Source of the DNA: Candidatus Omnitrophota bacterium
Lineage (GTDB): Bacteria; Omnitrophota; Gorgyraeia; Gygaellales; Profunditerraquicolaceae
Assembly: GCA_016212045.1 (NCBI GenBank)
Contig: JACRHO010000083.1
Span: 1 to 6,365 of the forward strand
DNA length: 6,365 bases
Reading direction: 5' to 3'
Shown: in pieces, positions 5,286-6,365 of the stretch
Position numbering within the stretch: position 1 is the first letter of the stretch
Layout of the letters: each line of letters opens with the position of its first letter
Made by a program: the position numbers and the translations under genes
The notes under the pieces: generated by a model
Seen by the model: the letters and a program-made list of their open reading frames with translations, nothing else
Databases searched by the model: none
Told to the model about the DNA's origin: nothing

Positions 5286-5936
5286 TCAGGACACCTGTCT
5301 ATTATAGCCGTATTTGCCGACCAGGGGCACGAAGACACAGCCGCAGACACTAGTAGAGGAAATTTTTCCCTGTTTTTTTTCTATGATGGTCAATACCTGG
5401 CTAAAAGTTTCTCCTAAGGGCAAAATAAGTTTCCCTTTTTCTTTTAACTGCTCTACTAAAGGCAGGGGGACAATAGGCGTAGCCGCAGTAACTATAATCC
5501 GCTCAAATGGCGCCTGTTCTGGCCAGCCCAGCGAGCCATCATCTACTTTAATTTTTATATTACTATAACCTAATTCGTTAAAGGTTAGTTCTGCGCTTTT
5601 AGCAAGACTTACAATCCTCTCCACACTATAAACCTCTTTGGCTAATTCCGCTAATATCGCGGCCTGATACCCAGAGCCAGTCCCTATTTCTAAGACCTTC
5701 TCCTCTCCCATCAAATCCAGGCACTCTGTCATTAAGGCGACGATGTAAGGCTGGGATATAGTTTGGCCCCAACCTATAGGCACGGGAAAATCTGCATAGG
5801 CGCTTTCCCATAAATCCGCAGGTATAAAATTATGCCGCTCTACCGTTCTAAAGGCCTCCAGTACCTTCTGGTTTTTAATGCCCCGGGGGATAAGCTGCTC
5901 CTCTACCATTTTATTTCTTATGCTCGCGTAGTCCAT
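5286..5936 (-). CDS. pcm: protein-L-isoaspartate O-methyltransferase
   Basis: The enzyme methylates L-isoaspartyl residues in aged proteins using S-adenosylmethionine, starting their repair to aspartate. The 216-aa protein is of normal length. Its N-terminal helix MVEEQLIPRGI (10-20) is typical. The substrate-loop signature PIGWGQTISQPYIVALMTE (53-71) contains Ser61, and SAM-binding motif I is VLEIGTGSGYQAA (81-93). Motif II (VYSVERI), an acidic DDGSLGW and a late FERIIVTAATP follow. The start at 5936 overlaps the glycosyltransferase end by 19 bases; an internal ATG at codon 10 would cut into the conserved helix and lacks a ribosome binding site. The next gene begins one base after its stop. 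Confidence 0.97.
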   Translation of the reverse strand: MDYASIRNKMVEEQLIPRGIKNQKVLEAFRTVERHNFIPADLWESAYADFPVPIGWGQTISQPYIVALMTECLDLMGEEKVLEIGTGSGYQAAILAELAKEVYSVERIVSLAKSAELTFNELGYSNIKIKVDDGSLGWPEQAPFERIIVTAATPIVPLPLVEQLKEKGKLILPLGETFSQVLTIIEKKQGKISSTSVCGCVFVPLVGKYGYNRQVS

Positions 5937-6365
5937 ACCTGTCTTATAATAAAGCGGATAAATCTTAAGGTATCAACAAAGGGATTTATCTGGCTTTTTT
6001 CTCCGGCATAGATAGTTTTGATGGCTGCGGATTCAATTTTAAATCCCAGGCGAGAGGCCTGAATTAAAATTTCTGACTCAGTTTCATATTTGGAAGTACA
6101 CAGTTTAAGTTTTTCTAAAACCTCTTTCTTAATCAGGCGGAAGCCGCATTGCGTATCCGGGATTTTTTGTTTTACTACTAAAGAGATAAACCAGGACATC
6201 AATCTATTAGTCCATAACCTGATTAAAGGCATGGTCTTGGCTTTACTCATCCGGTTCCCCACAATAATCCCTGTCTTTGCAGATTTGGCTAAATCTATAA
6301 AATTAACTATATCTATAGGCCGGTGTTGACCGTCGCCATCCATAGTAATTACCGCATCAGCCCCA
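5918..6365 (-). CDS. family 2 glycosyltransferase, DPM/DPG synthase-like (C-terminal part, cut by window edge)
   Basis: The frame enters from the window edge and gives 148 residues, so the N-terminal nucleotide-binding half is missing. The visible part begins GADAVITMDGDGQH, which contains the DxD-type metal/nucleotide-sugar motif of GT2 enzymes. It continues with GNRM, MPLIRLWTNRLMSWFISL, IPDTQCGFRLI and a YETESEILIQA stretch, all typical of dolichyl- or polyprenyl-phosphate-sugar synthase-like GT2 proteins. KTIYAGEKSQINPFVDTLRFIRF is also seen near the end. There is no C-terminal transmembrane pair, so this is the short soluble or peripheral type. The likely reaction is sugar transfer from a nucleotide sugar to a polyprenyl phosphate or another envelope acceptor; donor and acceptor cannot be read. 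It overlaps pcm by 19 bases. Confidence 0.9.
   Translation of the reverse strand, partial: GADAVITMDGDGQHRPIDIVNFIDLAKSAKTGIIVGNRMSKAKTMPLIRLWTNRLMSWFISLVVKQKIPDTQCGFRLIKKEVLEKLKLCTSKYETESEILIQASRLGFKIESAAIKTIYAGEKSQINPFVDTLRFIRFIIRQVWTTRA

Noticed and set aside
5285..5350. Longer N-terminus for the PF06695 membrane protein
   Set aside because: The extra 22 codons lie within the pcm coding end, lack family character, and the ATG at 5284 sits one base after the pcm stop.
5626..5811. Minus-strand open frame of 61 codons inside pcm
   Set aside because: It is a second frame within the well-conserved SAM-binding region of pcm, with an arginine/glycine-rich, non-protein-like composition.
1..6365. 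CRISPR arrays, tRNA or rRNA genes, insertion sequences, integrase or phage genes
   Set aside because: No spaced direct repeats, no cloverleaf or rRNA-like sequence, and no transposase or integrase motifs were seen on either strand.

Overview
The window is a compact bacterial chromosome segment in which every supported gene lies on the minus strand. It suggests a lineage with short intergenic gaps and frequent ATGA or short overlaps. Base composition is moderate and looks even by eye. The set of rpsU, a sugar-isomerase-like TIM barrel, Memo/AmrB, DUF1844, a Trm112-like zinc ribbon, aroQ and a Xaa-Pro aminopeptidase reminds me of uncultured Gram-negative groups such as Candidatus Omnitrophota. 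That placement is an inference from gene order and protein style, not from a marker-gene tree. A TonB-type protein does imply an outer membrane.

Read in the direction of transcription (right to left), the first block (6365 to 3630) is a tightly packed run of five genes. It holds the C-terminal part of a DPM-like family 2 glycosyltransferase, protein-L-isoaspartate methyltransferase (pcm), a small integral membrane protein of the 'small multidrug export' family (PF06695), a corrinoid adenosyltransferase (CobO/CobA type) and a TonB-family energy transducer. Gaps are between -19 and +6 nt, so the block is almost certainly one operon. It mixes protein repair, envelope and cobalamin functions.

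A 95-nt intergenic region (3535-3629) separates the blocks. It holds a GC-rich hairpin without a U-tract and then a near-consensus sigma70-type promoter: TTGACA, 17-nt spacer, extended TGG-TATTAT. The promoter points into rpsU.

The second block (3534 to 1) runs rpsU (S21), a xylose-isomerase-like TIM barrel, amrB/Memo, DUF1844, a 51-aa Trm112-like zinc ribbon, aroQ (type II dehydroquinase) and the N-terminal 231 residues of a Xaa-Pro aminopeptidase cut by the window edge. rpsU (53 aa) and the Trm112-like gene (51 aa) are short and easy to miss; each has a strong Shine-Dalgarno sequence. Several members of this block have no assigned function, and their tight coupling to a ribosomal protein gene and a shikimate-pathway gene is the most interesting context here. 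A 14-bp inverted repeat lies at the aroQ/pepP junction and makes the pepP start uncertain.

I saw no tRNA, rRNA, CRISPR array, insertion sequence, integrase or phage gene. Nothing in the window is clearly an unknown defence or mobile system; it is mostly ordinary core genome.
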